Positions 32,612 through 41,697 of a stretch of DNA of 44,512 nt are shown here, in pieces. Under the pieces are notes generated by a model. The model did no database searches. It saw only the letters and a program-made list of their open reading frames with translations, and was not told the DNA's origin. How positions within the stretch are numbered: the first letter of the stretch is position 1; every line of letters starts with the position of its first letter. The translations under genes and the position numbers were made by a program. Origin of the DNA: Bacteroidales bacterium (lineage in GTDB: Bacteria; Bacteroidota; Bacteroidia; Bacteroidales; P3); contig JAFRRK010000004.1 of NCBI GenBank assembly GCA_017428115.1, forward strand, positions 1 to 44,512, written 5' to 3'.

Positions 32612-33850
32612 GTGCTTGTGGAGAATACTGGAGATACCCTCTCTTGTGTCAATCCTAAACTCTACAGCACCGAAATGAAGTTGAGTAAGTATAAGAAAAT
32701 CACCATCTATAATAATGATGAGTTTCAGCACCTTATCTATCTTGTTGCTACTGGCCAGCATAAAGTCCACTACAAGGAGTATGCGTATTTCTTGGAGGAG
32801 CGTAACAGCGATGATGTGGAAACACAACTGGCCCTGCTTCTGATATTCCACAGCATCAAGAATAACTTTCGCTCACAGGAGTATTATCAACAGCAACTCG
32901 ACAGCATCAAGGATAGTTTTGAAGAGACGTTCAAGGATGCAAAAAATTTTGCCCAGCAACTCGCCAAGTTCCTCTCTAACTGCACCTACAAACTCGGAAC
33001 GCTCAATGATGCCCTGCGGGATGGCGGTGATGTTTTCTTCCAGTTTGACAGTTACAAGAAAAACCACTCGACAATTACCAAGTTGCACAAGAATAGCGAC
33101 TACTCGCTCACGTTCAACGATCTGACTACCTACTACAACCACGTCGAAGAAAACCTGCCCGAAGGCACAGACTTGTTTATGATGAGTACCAATCAGTACC
33201 TCCAAATGAACAAACTGGCCAAGAGTGGGGGCAAGGTACTCTACACGACCAAAAACGTGAAAAAGAACCGTATAGAATACCACCAAGACGAAGCATCCCT
33301 TATCAGTTACACAGAGCCGAAAGACGATGTGCAAATCATCGACCCAGCCAAACTTAAAATCGTACAAGTAACGCCCAGCCAACTCCGCTTTTTCCAGCAG
33401 AGGTACATCAAGAAAGTTCGCAAAGTGTCGCTCTGTAAGTTCGGTTTCCTGGTCCTGTATGACAACGACGTGTTGGGTGGATTTGGCTTCGACTACTCCA
33501 AGATTGTGGACTTCGACCTCTGGCTACTCTCGGACTTCTGCACCAACAATAATGTGCCGAGATTGAGTAAACTCATCCTTATGTGTATCAAGTCCAAGCA
33601 GGTGCAACGCACCATATCAAGGGCAACTGGACGCTATATCTCGTATATCTACACCAAGGTCTATACACACGCCCCAGTATCGATGAAGTATCGTGGTCAG
33701 TTCACCAAGTACGATAAGAAGAAATGGAAGCAGGATGATGTGTTTGAGGATTATCTTATGTACGTCACAAACCTCGGTCAAATTACTGGCAATGAAGAGA
33801 TAATAAACCAATATCAACAATCATTAAAACGCAGTCAGAAAAATGGCTAA
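32612..33850 (+). CDS. Mom-like acyltransferase domain protein (3' part of the split gene)
   Basis: The frame is open from 32504; the first possible start is GTG 32612, which has no ribosome-binding site. The peptide encoded before it (PPLIYYADVESQNKDIYI) reads like coding sequence. The C-terminal about 150 residues resemble Mom-type GNAT acyltransferases: LYDNDVLGGFGFDYSK, DLWLLSDFCTNNNVPRLSKL (about 299-318), and PVSMKYRGQF (about 354-363). Mom of phage Mu attaches an acetamido-type group to the N6 of adenine in DNA. Joined to the amidoligase, the whole would be about 685 residues. The overlap with the ParB-like gene is 8 nt. Confidence 0.7.
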   Translation: MLVENTGDTLSCVNPKLYSTEMKLSKYKKITIYNNDEFQHLIYLVATGQHKVHYKEYAYFLEERNSDDVETQLALLLIFHSIKNNFRSQEYYQQQLDSIKDSFEETFKDAKNFAQQLAKFLSNCTYKLGTLNDALRDGGDVFFQFDSYKKNHSTITKLHKNSDYSLTFNDLTTYYNHVEENLPEGTDLFMMSTNQYLQMNKLAKSGGKVLYTTKNVKKNRIEYHQDEASLISYTEPKDDVQIIDPAKLKIVQVTPSQLRFFQQRYIKKVRKVSLCKFGFLVLYDNDVLGGFGFDYSKIVDFDLWLLSDFCTNNNVPRLSKLILMCIKSKQVQRTISRATGRYISYIYTKVYTHAPVSMKYRGQFTKYDKKKWKQDDVFEDYLMYVTNLGQITGNEEIINQYQQSLKRSQKNG

Positions 33851-34589
33851 ATGGAAATTAGCAGAGGTCGCCATAGAGAAGCTCCAGGAGTCCGAGCTTA
33901 ACGCCAACGTAATGACGGATGCGTACTTTAACCGCCTCGTTGAGAACATCAAAATCAGTGGTGGTTTAAGTTCTGCCATCGGTTGTGTAAAGAAAGGCGA
34001 CGTATATCAGATATTCAGCGGACACCACCGTTACCGTGCTGCCGTCCAACTCCGCTACAAGACGGTGCCGGTTATCTACGCCGAAGAGGAAGATATGACC
34101 CACGACGAGTTGATTGCCCTCCAGACCTCACACAACTCTCTTCACGGTGAGGATGACAAGGGCATACTCCGTCGCCTCTTCGAGCAAATCCAGTCCATTG
34201 AGTTCAAGGAGTTTGCCAACATCGACATCAACGAGATAACGCCCATTGCAGTCGATAACATCGGCTTCGGTGTGGAACAGGAACAGTACTCTGTCTCGCT
34301 GGTGTTCTACAAGAAAGAAAAGGCCCTGCTGGAGGAACTCCTTGGCATCGTCGCGGAACAAACCACTACACACGATATGGTCATCCTCGCCGACGCTAAC
34401 GATAACGAGGAGTTCTACCTCCAGTTGATGAAAGCCATCGAGCGTAAGTATCAAATCAAGTCCACCAGCACACGCTTCCAAAAGCTGCTGGAACTGGCCA
34501 AAAAAGCATTGGACGATGAAAATAGGAATAGTAAGCGAAACAAGAAATCTGGAGAGCCGGACACCGCTGACCCCTCGGACAATCAGTGA
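33843..34589 (+). CDS. ParB/Srx-like domain protein
   Basis: The protein has 248 residues. The N-terminal domain shows the ParB signature: ESELNANVMTDAYFNRLVEN, and FSGHHRYRAAVQL (58-70), the box that in ParB binds nucleotide. No helix-turn-helix follows, unlike chromosomal ParB. The rest is helical and ends in a basic/acidic tail. ParB-like domains are known beside Mom genes in phages, sometimes as nucleases. It overlaps the Mom-like gene by 8 nt and the dehydrogenase-like gene by 74 nt, so all are closely coupled. Confidence 0.8.
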   Translation: MAKWKLAEVAIEKLQESELNANVMTDAYFNRLVENIKISGGLSSAIGCVKKGDVYQIFSGHHRYRAAVQLRYKTVPVIYAEEEDMTHDELIALQTSHNSLHGEDDKGILRRLFEQIQSIEFKEFANIDINEITPIAVDNIGFGVEQEQYSVSLVFYKKEKALLEELLGIVAEQTTTHDMVILADANDNEEFYLQLMKAIERKYQIKSTSTRFQKLLELAKKALDDENRNSKRNKKSGEPDTADPSDNQ

Positions 34590-35715
34590 ACTGCTCGACA
34601 TCGACCGCACCCTCTCTTTCGTGGTGCAGCCCAGCAATACTCGCATCATCCCCGATAGCGAGTATTTGTCGTCTGGTGCAATCGTGTCATCAAACCTCTC
34701 CGACTGCGACCTCATATTAGGCGTAAAAGAGCCCTCTACAGCCTCTATCATACCCAACAAACACTATTTCTTCTTTGGCCATCTTGACGATAAACCACCC
34801 TATAATAAAGAACTATTCAAGGCACTCAAAGAGAGGCATATCACGTTCACCGACTACGAACTTATAAAAGACAATCACGGCAAGCGCATCATCGCCTTTG
34901 GCTACTGGGCCGGCATCGCTGGAGTATATGACACACTACGCCTCTATGGTGAGAAGTATGGCTGCTATGATCTGCCCAAACTCAACGAGACATTCACCAA
35001 GCAAATGGTCCTCGACAACCTCGCCAAGGTGTCGCCCATCCTGCTCCAGCGCAAGGTGAAAACCCTCATCATTGGTTACGGACGTGTCGCCAGCGGAGTG
35101 CGTGAAATCCTCAACGCCATCGGCATCAAGTACACCCCTGCTTGTAAGTTTAAGTATATGGTGAACGAAGAAACGTGCTACAGCATCGTCGGTGCTGCTG
35201 ACCTCACCTTTGACACCTACGGCTACAAGTTCGACCCTGCGACATTCCACGCCAACCCAGAGCGTTTCGCCTCTCGTTTCTTCCCCTACGCAGAGGCAAC
35301 CGACATTCTGCTCTGCTGCCATTGCTACCAGCACGGCGCCCCGGTGTACCTCGACGAAAGACTGGTGAAAGGCACAAAGAACCGCATTCGTGTTGTTGGC
35401 GACATCACTTGCGACGTAAATGGTAGTGTGGCTACCACGACCAGGTACTCGACCCACACCTCTCCATTCTATGACATCGACCACTCCCTACAAGAGGCAA
35501 AACTGTTTGAAGACAGCGACAATATTTCAGTAATGGCTGTGGATAATCTGCCAAACGCCCTTGCAAAAGAAGCCAGCGAGGACTTTTCGGATATGGTCAA
35601 GAGGGTTGTCATCGAGGGAGTAAAGGAAAATGCCAAGTACATTCAAGAGGCAACGATGTTTGTTAATGGCAGATTGTCAGATAGATATAAAAACCTTAAT
35701 CAATACCTAATGTAG
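34516..35715 (+). CDS. Saccharopine dehydrogenase (Lys1)-like enzyme
   Basis: This 399-residue protein follows Lys1/AlaDH-PNT architecture. The N-terminal domain begins MKIGIVSETRNLESRTPLTP. ILGVKEP (K71) and FFFGHL (H89) align with the catalytic Lys and His of fungal Lys1. The NAD-binding loop is IIGYGRVASG (185-194). The C-terminal VMAVDNLPNALAKEASEDFS matches the family's end. Lys1 oxidises saccharopine to lysine and 2-oxoglutarate, so reversed it joins an amine to a 2-oxoacid by reductive amination. Such a gene is rare in a phage, and its place after Mom-like and ParB-like genes suggests it makes a precursor or forms an adduct. Confidence 0.8.
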   Translation: MKIGIVSETRNLESRTPLTPRTISELLDIDRTLSFVVQPSNTRIIPDSEYLSSGAIVSSNLSDCDLILGVKEPSTASIIPNKHYFFFGHLDDKPPYNKELFKALKERHITFTDYELIKDNHGKRIIAFGYWAGIAGVYDTLRLYGEKYGCYDLPKLNETFTKQMVLDNLAKVSPILLQRKVKTLIIGYGRVASGVREILNAIGIKYTPACKFKYMVNEETCYSIVGAADLTFDTYGYKFDPATFHANPERFASRFFPYAEATDILLCCHCYQHGAPVYLDERLVKGTKNRIRVVGDITCDVNGSVATTTRYSTHTSPFYDIDHSLQEAKLFEDSDNISVMAVDNLPNALAKEASEDFSDMVKRVVIEGVKENAKYIQEATMFVNGRLSDRYKNLNQYLM

Positions 35716-35716
35716 T

Positions 35717-36133
35717 ATGAGCGACTTACAGAATGAACAGATAAAAAAGGCGACCAAAAAGAAGCCGACGAGGAAAGCCATCGCCGACGTGTATGAGAAG
35801 AAAGCCGCCAATATGTCAGCCACGGCCATTGCCCTCGGTGTCAGTAGAACCACCCTCTATGAGTGGCGAGAGAAAGACCCTAAACTCGATGCTCTGATGC
35901 ACGAGGTTGAGGAGTCTTTGATTGACTTTACCGAAAGCAAGTTACTGACCCAGATAAAAGATGACAATATGACAGCCATCATATTCCACCTAAAGACCAA
36001 AGGAAAGAAGCGTGGTTACACAGAGGGTGAGGAAATTGAGGTTAAGCAGACCAATGACCTCGATTTGTCGGGTCTATCAGATGAGGAACTCGACACTATG
36101 ATGACGCTGTTGAGGAAAGCGAAAAAGAAATAA
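35717..36133 (+). CDS. Terminase small subunit-like HTH protein
   Basis: The protein has 138 residues. A basic N-terminus leads to an HTH, ATAIALGVSRTTLYEWREKD (about 36-55), of the kind that recognises packaging DNA in small terminases. A helical oligomerisation part follows, ending with the Lys-rich tail MMTLLRKAKKK. It starts 1 nt after the preceding stop and is followed 2 nt later by the large terminase gene, which supports the call. Confidence 0.8.
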   Translation: MSDLQNEQIKKATKKKPTRKAIADVYEKKAANMSATAIALGVSRTTLYEWREKDPKLDALMHEVEESLIDFTESKLLTQIKDDNMTAIIFHLKTKGKKRGYTEGEEIEVKQTNDLDLSGLSDEELDTMMTLLRKAKKK

Positions 36134-36135
36134 CA

Positions 36136-37599
36136 ATGGGAACCAGGACGTGGAAAGCCGATATGCCATTGAGTGTTCTCGCTATGGTGGAAGCCTTTAA
36201 GAGAGGGCGCTTTGACTTTATCACCAAGCGAGGTGATAAAGATGGCCCAAAGCACGAGAAGCAGGATGCCGCTCTCCGTGTCCTCGTTGATAATGAACAC
36301 TCTGAATTTCTTTATGGTGGTGCTGCTGGTGGTGCCAAGTCGTGGACTGGAGCAACGTGGGAACTGTTTATGGCCCTCGCATACCCAGAAACAAGATACT
36401 TTGTTGGCCGTGCCGTTCTGAAACGCCTTATGGAGTCCACCCTACCTACGTTCCATAAGGTTATGAAAGCGTATGAGATACCAGATACCCTTTATCACTT
36501 CAATGGCGGTTACAACTACTTCCAATTCTACAACGGCTCTCGTATTGACTTCGTGGCCTTGGAGCGTAAGCCAAGCGACCCATTCTTTGAAACACTCGGC
36601 TCAATCGAGTACACCAGCGGATGGATCGAGGAGGCTGGTGAGGTATGCTTCGATGCTTACGACACCCTCCGCACACGTATCAACCGCCAAATGAACGATG
36701 CTTATGGCATATATGGAAAGTTATTCATCACTTGCAACCCGAAAAAGAATTGGATGTTCCGTATCTTCTATGAGCCTTGGAAGAAAGGCCTGCTGGATGC
36801 CAAGAAATGCTATATGCCGTGCCTGGTGCAGGAAAACCCATTCATTGAAAGTGGTTACATTGAAAAGCTCCGTGAGATTGGCGATAAGGTCAAGAAAGAA
36901 CGTCTGCTAAAGGGAAACTGGGACTATGAGGATAATCCTAACGCCCTCTGTCAGTACGATGATATATGTGCCATCTTTGGAAATAAAATCTCCATACGCA
37001 ACGGCAACTTTTACCTTACGGCTGATGTGGCTCGTTTTGGCTCCGACCGTGCAAGAATACTTGTATGGGATGGCTACACGGTCGTTGATTTACGGTCTTT
37101 CGACACCTCCTCGACAACCGAGATAGAGCAGTGTATTCTCCATTTCCAAAGGCTCTATCACATACCATCCTCTCGCTGCATTGCTGATGAGGACGGCGTT
37201 GGAGGAGGTGTTGTTGACCATACTGGCTGCGTTGGCTTCCGTAACAATGGCTCTCCTATGCTGGAACCCACAGAGTACACAGCAGAGAACTATATGAACC
37301 TACAGACCCAATGCGGCTACCGCCTTGCAGACCATATCAATAACCACGATGTTGGTTTTGAGCCGTCATTGGTATCAGAAGAGGAGAAAGAACAGATTGT
37401 GCTGGAGGTCGAACAGCTCCAGACGTGGAATGGTGATAGTGATGGTAGGTTACAACTCAAGCCCAAGGCGGAAATCAAGGAAGATATAGGGCACAGTCCA
37501 GACTGGCGTGATGCAATGCTTATGCGTTGCTATTTCGACTACACAGACACCGCCCTCCCGAAAGATATAGAAAAACGTTTGTCAAATTTAATGCTATAA
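36136..37599 (+). CDS. Terminase large subunit
   Basis: The protein has 487 residues. Walker A is GGAAGGAKS (61-69). TSGWIEEAGEV carries the Walker-B-type acidic pair (EE). The nuclease part shows LTADVARFGSDRARILVWDG (about 295-314, with D for metal) and IADEDGVGGGVVDHTG (about 352-367), then DWRDAML near the C-terminus. It is an ATPase plus nuclease that cuts concatemers and fills heads. The length is normal. The family type (cos or pac) is not decided by this reading. Confidence 0.9.
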   Translation: MGTRTWKADMPLSVLAMVEAFKRGRFDFITKRGDKDGPKHEKQDAALRVLVDNEHSEFLYGGAAGGAKSWTGATWELFMALAYPETRYFVGRAVLKRLMESTLPTFHKVMKAYEIPDTLYHFNGGYNYFQFYNGSRIDFVALERKPSDPFFETLGSIEYTSGWIEEAGEVCFDAYDTLRTRINRQMNDAYGIYGKLFITCNPKKNWMFRIFYEPWKKGLLDAKKCYMPCLVQENPFIESGYIEKLREIGDKVKKERLLKGNWDYEDNPNALCQYDDICAIFGNKISIRNGNFYLTADVARFGSDRARILVWDGYTVVDLRSFDTSSTTEIEQCILHFQRLYHIPSSRCIADEDGVGGGVVDHTGCVGFRNNGSPMLEPTEYTAENYMNLQTQCGYRLADHINNHDVGFEPSLVSEEEKEQIVLEVEQLQTWNGDSDGRLQLKPKAEIKEDIGHSPDWRDAMLMRCYFDYTDTALPKDIEKRLSNLML

Positions 37600-37603
37600 C
37601 ACA

Positions 37604-39151
37604 ATGTCATTCAAGGAAAAAATTAAAGGTATCTTTGGTGCTATCGCCAATGAAATCAATGCAGCAGTAGGCTACCAGCAAACCTTTACTGAACTGCTCG
37701 ACAACAACGACGTAACGCGGGCCATCGGACTGCTGGAGAAACGCTCCGACCAAGCCGTAAAGAACCTACTGGAGTACAACACCAAAACCCACAAGGTGAT
37801 GAACCGCCCGGCCAAGGCTATCTACGACAAAAATGGCGATTTCATCCGCAACAAGGAAGTGAACCGTGTGGCTATCCCTTATCACAAATTCATCAACGAG
37901 ATAGCATTGGTGTTTATGTATGGCAGACCCGTCCTGTGGAGTAATGCAACGCCCAACCCCAGAGCCGATGAGCGTCGCTTGCTCCAAGAGCAACTTGGGC
38001 AGCCGGAGCATAGTGAGGAGGTAGAGAACACCATTGCAGAGATTGACGCCTACTCGGAAATGATGGATGCCAAGTTTCAGCGGCTCAAAGACCAACTGGA
38101 TGATTGTCGCTTTGATGCTCATCTGCGTGAGGCGAAACGCTATGCCGGTTGTGAGGGCTGCTCTGCTATGCTGTTCCATACCTACCAAGAGGATGGTGAG
38201 CCGAGGATGCTTATTCGTGTGCTGGCCAAGAGTAAGAATGATGACATCTACACCCTCTTCGACCAGTACAACCGACTGACGGCATTCGCTTGGGGCTACA
38301 CAACGCTCAATGCGGATAACAAGTCCGTGTACCACTACGACATCTACACGAAAGAGTTTGTGTATTATTGTCAGAATGTCGGTGGCTCTCGCTGGGAGGT
38401 TGACAAGAAACCCAATCTCGTCAAAAAGATACCAGTCATCGTGTTCATCCAAGAGGTGGAATGGGATGGCACACAGTCTATCATCGAGCGCATCGAGGAT
38501 GCCTACTCTCGCAACGCCGACAGCAATGATAACTTTGCTGATCCGGCTCTGGTGGCCACAGCCGACATCATAAACACCCTGCCCAAGCAGGAAGAGGAGA
38601 GTAAACTCTATGTGTTGAAGAATGGCGGTGATATTAAGTACCTAGAACGCTCCAACGCCAACCAAGCACGTCAAGACGAGATTGATGCCCTCGACGAGCA
38701 GGCAATGAGCAAATCGTTCACCCCGAACATTACCATCGAGGACCTGCGTGGACTGGCCAACGCCAGCGGAACCACTCTCGAACACGTTATGATGCTCGGC
38801 ACCATCAAGGCCGATATGCGTAAGGAAACCCACGACGGCTACCTCTCGCGTACTGGCAATCTGATGAAAGCCATTATGGGCAATGTGCTGGACGTGAAAG
38901 GTGGCAGCTACGAGGAGTTGGTCATCCATCACGAATTTCAGCCGCCCTTTGGCGATGATGTTGCCATAGCCGTTGACCGTCTTATGCGCCAGTATGGTGG
39001 TGGCGGTATGTCGCTACAGACCCTGCTGGAGAAATCACCTCTCATCGACAATGCCGATAAGGAAATGGAGCGTATCAACAAGGAGAAATCCAAAGAGGAT
39101 GAACGGCGCAAACAAGCCTCTCTAATGGACGTTTTTGAACCCACCCTATAA
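37604..39151 (+). CDS. Portal protein (SPP1 gp6-like)
   Basis: This 515-residue protein follows the large terminase by 4 nt, the expected place for the portal. It has a helical N-terminus, IVFIQEVEWDGTQSIIERIEDAYS (about 279-302) and a FADPALVATADIINTLPKQE segment. The C-terminal part is helical and acidic, ending with a Lys/Glu tail. This fits the dodecameric head-tail vertex portal. No anomalies. Confidence 0.85.
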   Translation: MSFKEKIKGIFGAIANEINAAVGYQQTFTELLDNNDVTRAIGLLEKRSDQAVKNLLEYNTKTHKVMNRPAKAIYDKNGDFIRNKEVNRVAIPYHKFINEIALVFMYGRPVLWSNATPNPRADERRLLQEQLGQPEHSEEVENTIAEIDAYSEMMDAKFQRLKDQLDDCRFDAHLREAKRYAGCEGCSAMLFHTYQEDGEPRMLIRVLAKSKNDDIYTLFDQYNRLTAFAWGYTTLNADNKSVYHYDIYTKEFVYYCQNVGGSRWEVDKKPNLVKKIPVIVFIQEVEWDGTQSIIERIEDAYSRNADSNDNFADPALVATADIINTLPKQEEESKLYVLKNGGDIKYLERSNANQARQDEIDALDEQAMSKSFTPNITIEDLRGLANASGTTLEHVMMLGTIKADMRKETHDGYLSRTGNLMKAIMGNVLDVKGGSYEELVIHHEFQPPFGDDVAIAVDRLMRQYGGGGMSLQTLLEKSPLIDNADKEMERINKEKSKEDERRKQASLMDVFEPTL

Positions 39152-39162
39152 ACTCTCCACCT

Positions 39163-39354
39163 ATGGCAAGTAAGCCCACCAAACAGACAAATTCAGCCAC
39201 TCTTGGGGTGTGTAGCGACTGCAAACACTCATACGACTACCACGAAATGACCAACTATGAGCCAAAGCACCCCTTTATGTGTCACTGTCCGTTTGAGAGG
39301 TGGAGCCAGTTCCTTGACAAACTATGTGTGAACGGCAAGTTTGAACATAAGTGA
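39163..39354 (+). CDS. Small Cys-rich phage protein
   Basis: This 63-residue protein has CSDC (about 17-20) and MCHC, with further His and a C-terminal Cys, suggesting one zinc site. It sits between the portal gene and a terminator. No family was recognised; an accessory head function is only a guess. Confidence 0.55.
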   Translation: MASKPTKQTNSATLGVCSDCKHSYDYHEMTNYEPKHPFMCHCPFERWSQFLDKLCVNGKFEHK

Positions 39355-39383
39355 TACATCAGTTTCTCCCACCTATTCTTCCG

Positions 39384-39413
39384 GGGCTGTCGGTACGCTG
39401 GCAGCCCTCTTTT
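39384..39413 (+). terminator. Intrinsic terminator
   Basis: The stem GGGCTGTC (39384-39391) pairs with GGCAGCCC (39400-39407), allowing one G-T pair, around an 8-nt loop. It is followed by TCTTTT. It would end the plus-strand packaging transcript and separate it from the next gene and the inverted MuF operon. Confidence 0.75.
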
Positions 39414-39509
39414 GTATCATTGAAACATTATCAACTCCCCGAGCGGAGATAACATTTGGATTATTTTGCACGGCACACAATAAATAGACACAATCAGCGT
39501 TATAAAAAT

Positions 39510-39839
39510 ATGGAAAACACGAACACAAAGAAGAAAACCAACATCGAGGAATGGCATCGAATGATGGACGAATACGACCGCGAACTTGCAGAAAGTCGAA
39601 GACGTACTGGCAGGCCGGAAAAAAACCAGCCCGAAGAGTGTATGGACGAACTGCTTGTTGAATATGACGTAAAGCACATATACGAGGCAATGTGTGAGCA
39701 CAAGTCCCTCAAGCGGGCCCTCGAAGATTACCCACACCAAATGACAGCAGAAGAATTCAAAAAAAATGTTGTGTGGGTTATGAAGTTTCAATCTTGGAAA
39801 TCCTTTGAGGGGGAATGTGGTTCATATTTAGATGCCTAA
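39510..39839 (+). CDS. Hypothetical phage protein
   Basis: The protein has 109 residues from ATG 39510; an upstream TTG at 39456 would add 18 residues. It is highly charged, with an acidic/basic helix (EWHRMMDEYDRELAESRRRT) and PHQMTAEEF toward the end. Its 3' end overlaps the convergent MuF gene by 12 nt. No family was recognised. Confidence 0.5.
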   Translation: MENTNTKKKTNIEEWHRMMDEYDRELAESRRRTGRPEKNQPEECMDELLVEYDVKHIYEAMCEHKSLKRALEDYPHQMTAEEFKKNVVWVMKFQSWKSFEGECGSYLDA

Positions 39840-41696
39840 ATAATCCTCAAGCACCTGCATCTGCATAACATCGTCAGTCCGTAGTATGCCCTCCCAAGTT
39901 GTTTTATAGAATAAATCTCTCGACCAGTCATAACCAGTCAGCAGATTCATTGGGAATGGGTCTTTTGCGTTGTTTGACGTGTACCATTTTTCGACTATAG
40001 AAAGAGCCTCTGTTACATCAACCTTATTTACCTCACCAGCAGACACAATGAAGTTGGTGAGGTATTTTTGTCCGTGCCGGAACGTGAAGCCATACCGAGC
40101 CCAAGTGTATGCCCCATTGGTTATGTTGGCACATACTTGAATTATGTCCACGCCAGCCTTTTTGTAACCATCGTAAAGGTGGCGAAACACAGCCTTTGAA
40201 ATGCCTTGGTCTTGCATCTTTGGAGGAATGGTAAATTCATCGTGGTCCACTCTCACTTCCCCATTCTTTAACCTGCCGAATGTCCTGCCTATTCTGATAC
40301 CCTTGACACTTTCATACTCCAATGTTATGTTCCTGTCATAGACAGTAATAGCTCGTTCCTTAATCTTATCCCCATATTCGGCAAGTACATTGTTAAAGGC
40401 GTCATCAAATTCGAGAACGCCAAACTTTGAGATTGGGTTATAGAGAAACATCTGCTTAATGTCGGGATTTTTGGTGTAAAGTACTCGACCGCCAACCTCA
40501 AACCGCTCATTGACTGCATCCCATTGCTCGTCTGGTGTCAGTAGTTTTGGTATATGCCTACGCATTGCAGCGTACACCTCTTCTTTATTGTCGCGGATAA
40601 AATATGGTAACGAACCCCGTTTCTCCGCAGCGGCAATACGCTCCTTATTGGCTTTTGTCCACCGCACAAAGTTATCGGGCAGTTTCTCAACCTTGCCAGC
40701 AGCCTCAACATCGTCGGGGTCTCCCCCATCCAGTATAGCATCAACCATCCTATCCACCTCTTCTTTAGTGGCGAGTATAGGCACTTGATAGCACATACAA
40801 TTGGGGTGCCAGCCAGTCCACTTGAAATCTTTCGGATAGACACCGGCCAATTCGTCACAGATGTCTTGAACATGGTATGGGTTGTTGGATAGGCGTATCT
40901 CTATGCCAATCACAAATGAAAACTCTTGGTATCGGTCATAGTCGGCTGTACGGTAGGCGATGTTCGTGGTGGTTCTCGCATACCTCAGTGCGTTCCTGTA
41001 CGATGAATGATACACCCCTTGTCCGGTCGGATAGTCTCTTGGGTCGGCATCTTTCCATGTGGTGCTACCATCCTCGTGGGTGATACGTTTCTTCCATTTG
41101 CGTCCATACATCGACTTTCCCTCTGCATCCTCCCCAGTTTTTATTCTGAATCTGCGGAAACAGTCATCTGGATTGACAAGGTAATCCTCCAGTAATGCAG
41201 CCATACGTTTTGCCCCTACACCATCCATCAGAGCCTCTTCCACGGCTGTTTCCATCTGCCCCAGTACGGCACCATTCCACACTCTCTGTGACGCGGTGAT
41301 GCTACCATCCCTGCTGGCCCTAATGAAAGCCTTTGCAGCATTGCCACTCGACACCCTCGGTGAGAACGCTCGCAGAACTTCCCCACTTAACCTTTCGCCT
41401 ACAACCTGCCTTATAAGCTCATTACATCCCTCATAAGCCTCTCCAAACTCGGCTATAATACCTTTATCCACCACCTGCTGAATTTGCCTCTCTAAGCGCG
41501 TCATTATCTCATCCACTTTGTCGAACTTTCCGTAATCCTCAAATGAGAATGGTGCTTCTGGATTATAGTCCACGGCAGCGAACACCTTGGATATGTCGGC
41601 AAGGGCATGGTCATACAATGCACGAACACCGTCGGCATACCTGTTGGTTCGTTTAACCAACTCGCTACGCAGTTTTTTGTAGTCAATCTTAGTCAT
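39828..41696 (-). CDS. MuF-like head morphogenesis protein with GNAT-like C-terminus
   Basis: This 622-residue protein has a helical N-terminal half. The MuF core includes YARTTTNIAYRTADYDRYQ (about 240-258) and ends in TGWHPNCMCYQVPI (about 291-304), the HPNC motif of Mu gpF/SPP1 gp7 proteins that load or stabilise the head vertex. The C-terminal about 200 residues differ: QGISKAVFRHLY (about 496-507) and TWARYGFTF look like motif A and the C-terminal motif of GNAT acyltransferases. This is a fusion seen in polyvalent phage proteins, whose C-termini may act in the host cell on DNA delivery. It is on the minus strand, unlike the neighbouring head genes. Confidence 0.75.
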   Translation of the reverse strand: MTKIDYKKLRSELVKRTNRYADGVRALYDHALADISKVFAAVDYNPEAPFSFEDYGKFDKVDEIMTRLERQIQQVVDKGIIAEFGEAYEGCNELIRQVVGERLSGEVLRAFSPRVSSGNAAKAFIRASRDGSITASQRVWNGAVLGQMETAVEEALMDGVGAKRMAALLEDYLVNPDDCFRRFRIKTGEDAEGKSMYGRKWKKRITHEDGSTTWKDADPRDYPTGQGVYHSSYRNALRYARTTTNIAYRTADYDRYQEFSFVIGIEIRLSNNPYHVQDICDELAGVYPKDFKWTGWHPNCMCYQVPILATKEEVDRMVDAILDGGDPDDVEAAGKVEKLPDNFVRWTKANKERIAAAEKRGSLPYFIRDNKEEVYAAMRRHIPKLLTPDEQWDAVNERFEVGGRVLYTKNPDIKQMFLYNPISKFGVLEFDDAFNNVLAEYGDKIKERAITVYDRNITLEYESVKGIRIGRTFGRLKNGEVRVDHDEFTIPPKMQDQGISKAVFRHLYDGYKKAGVDIIQVCANITNGAYTWARYGFTFRHGQKYLTNFIVSAGEVNKVDVTEALSIVEKWYTSNNAKDPFPMNLLTGYDWSRDLFYKTTWEGILRTDDVMQMQVLEDYLGI

Positions 41697-41697
41697 G

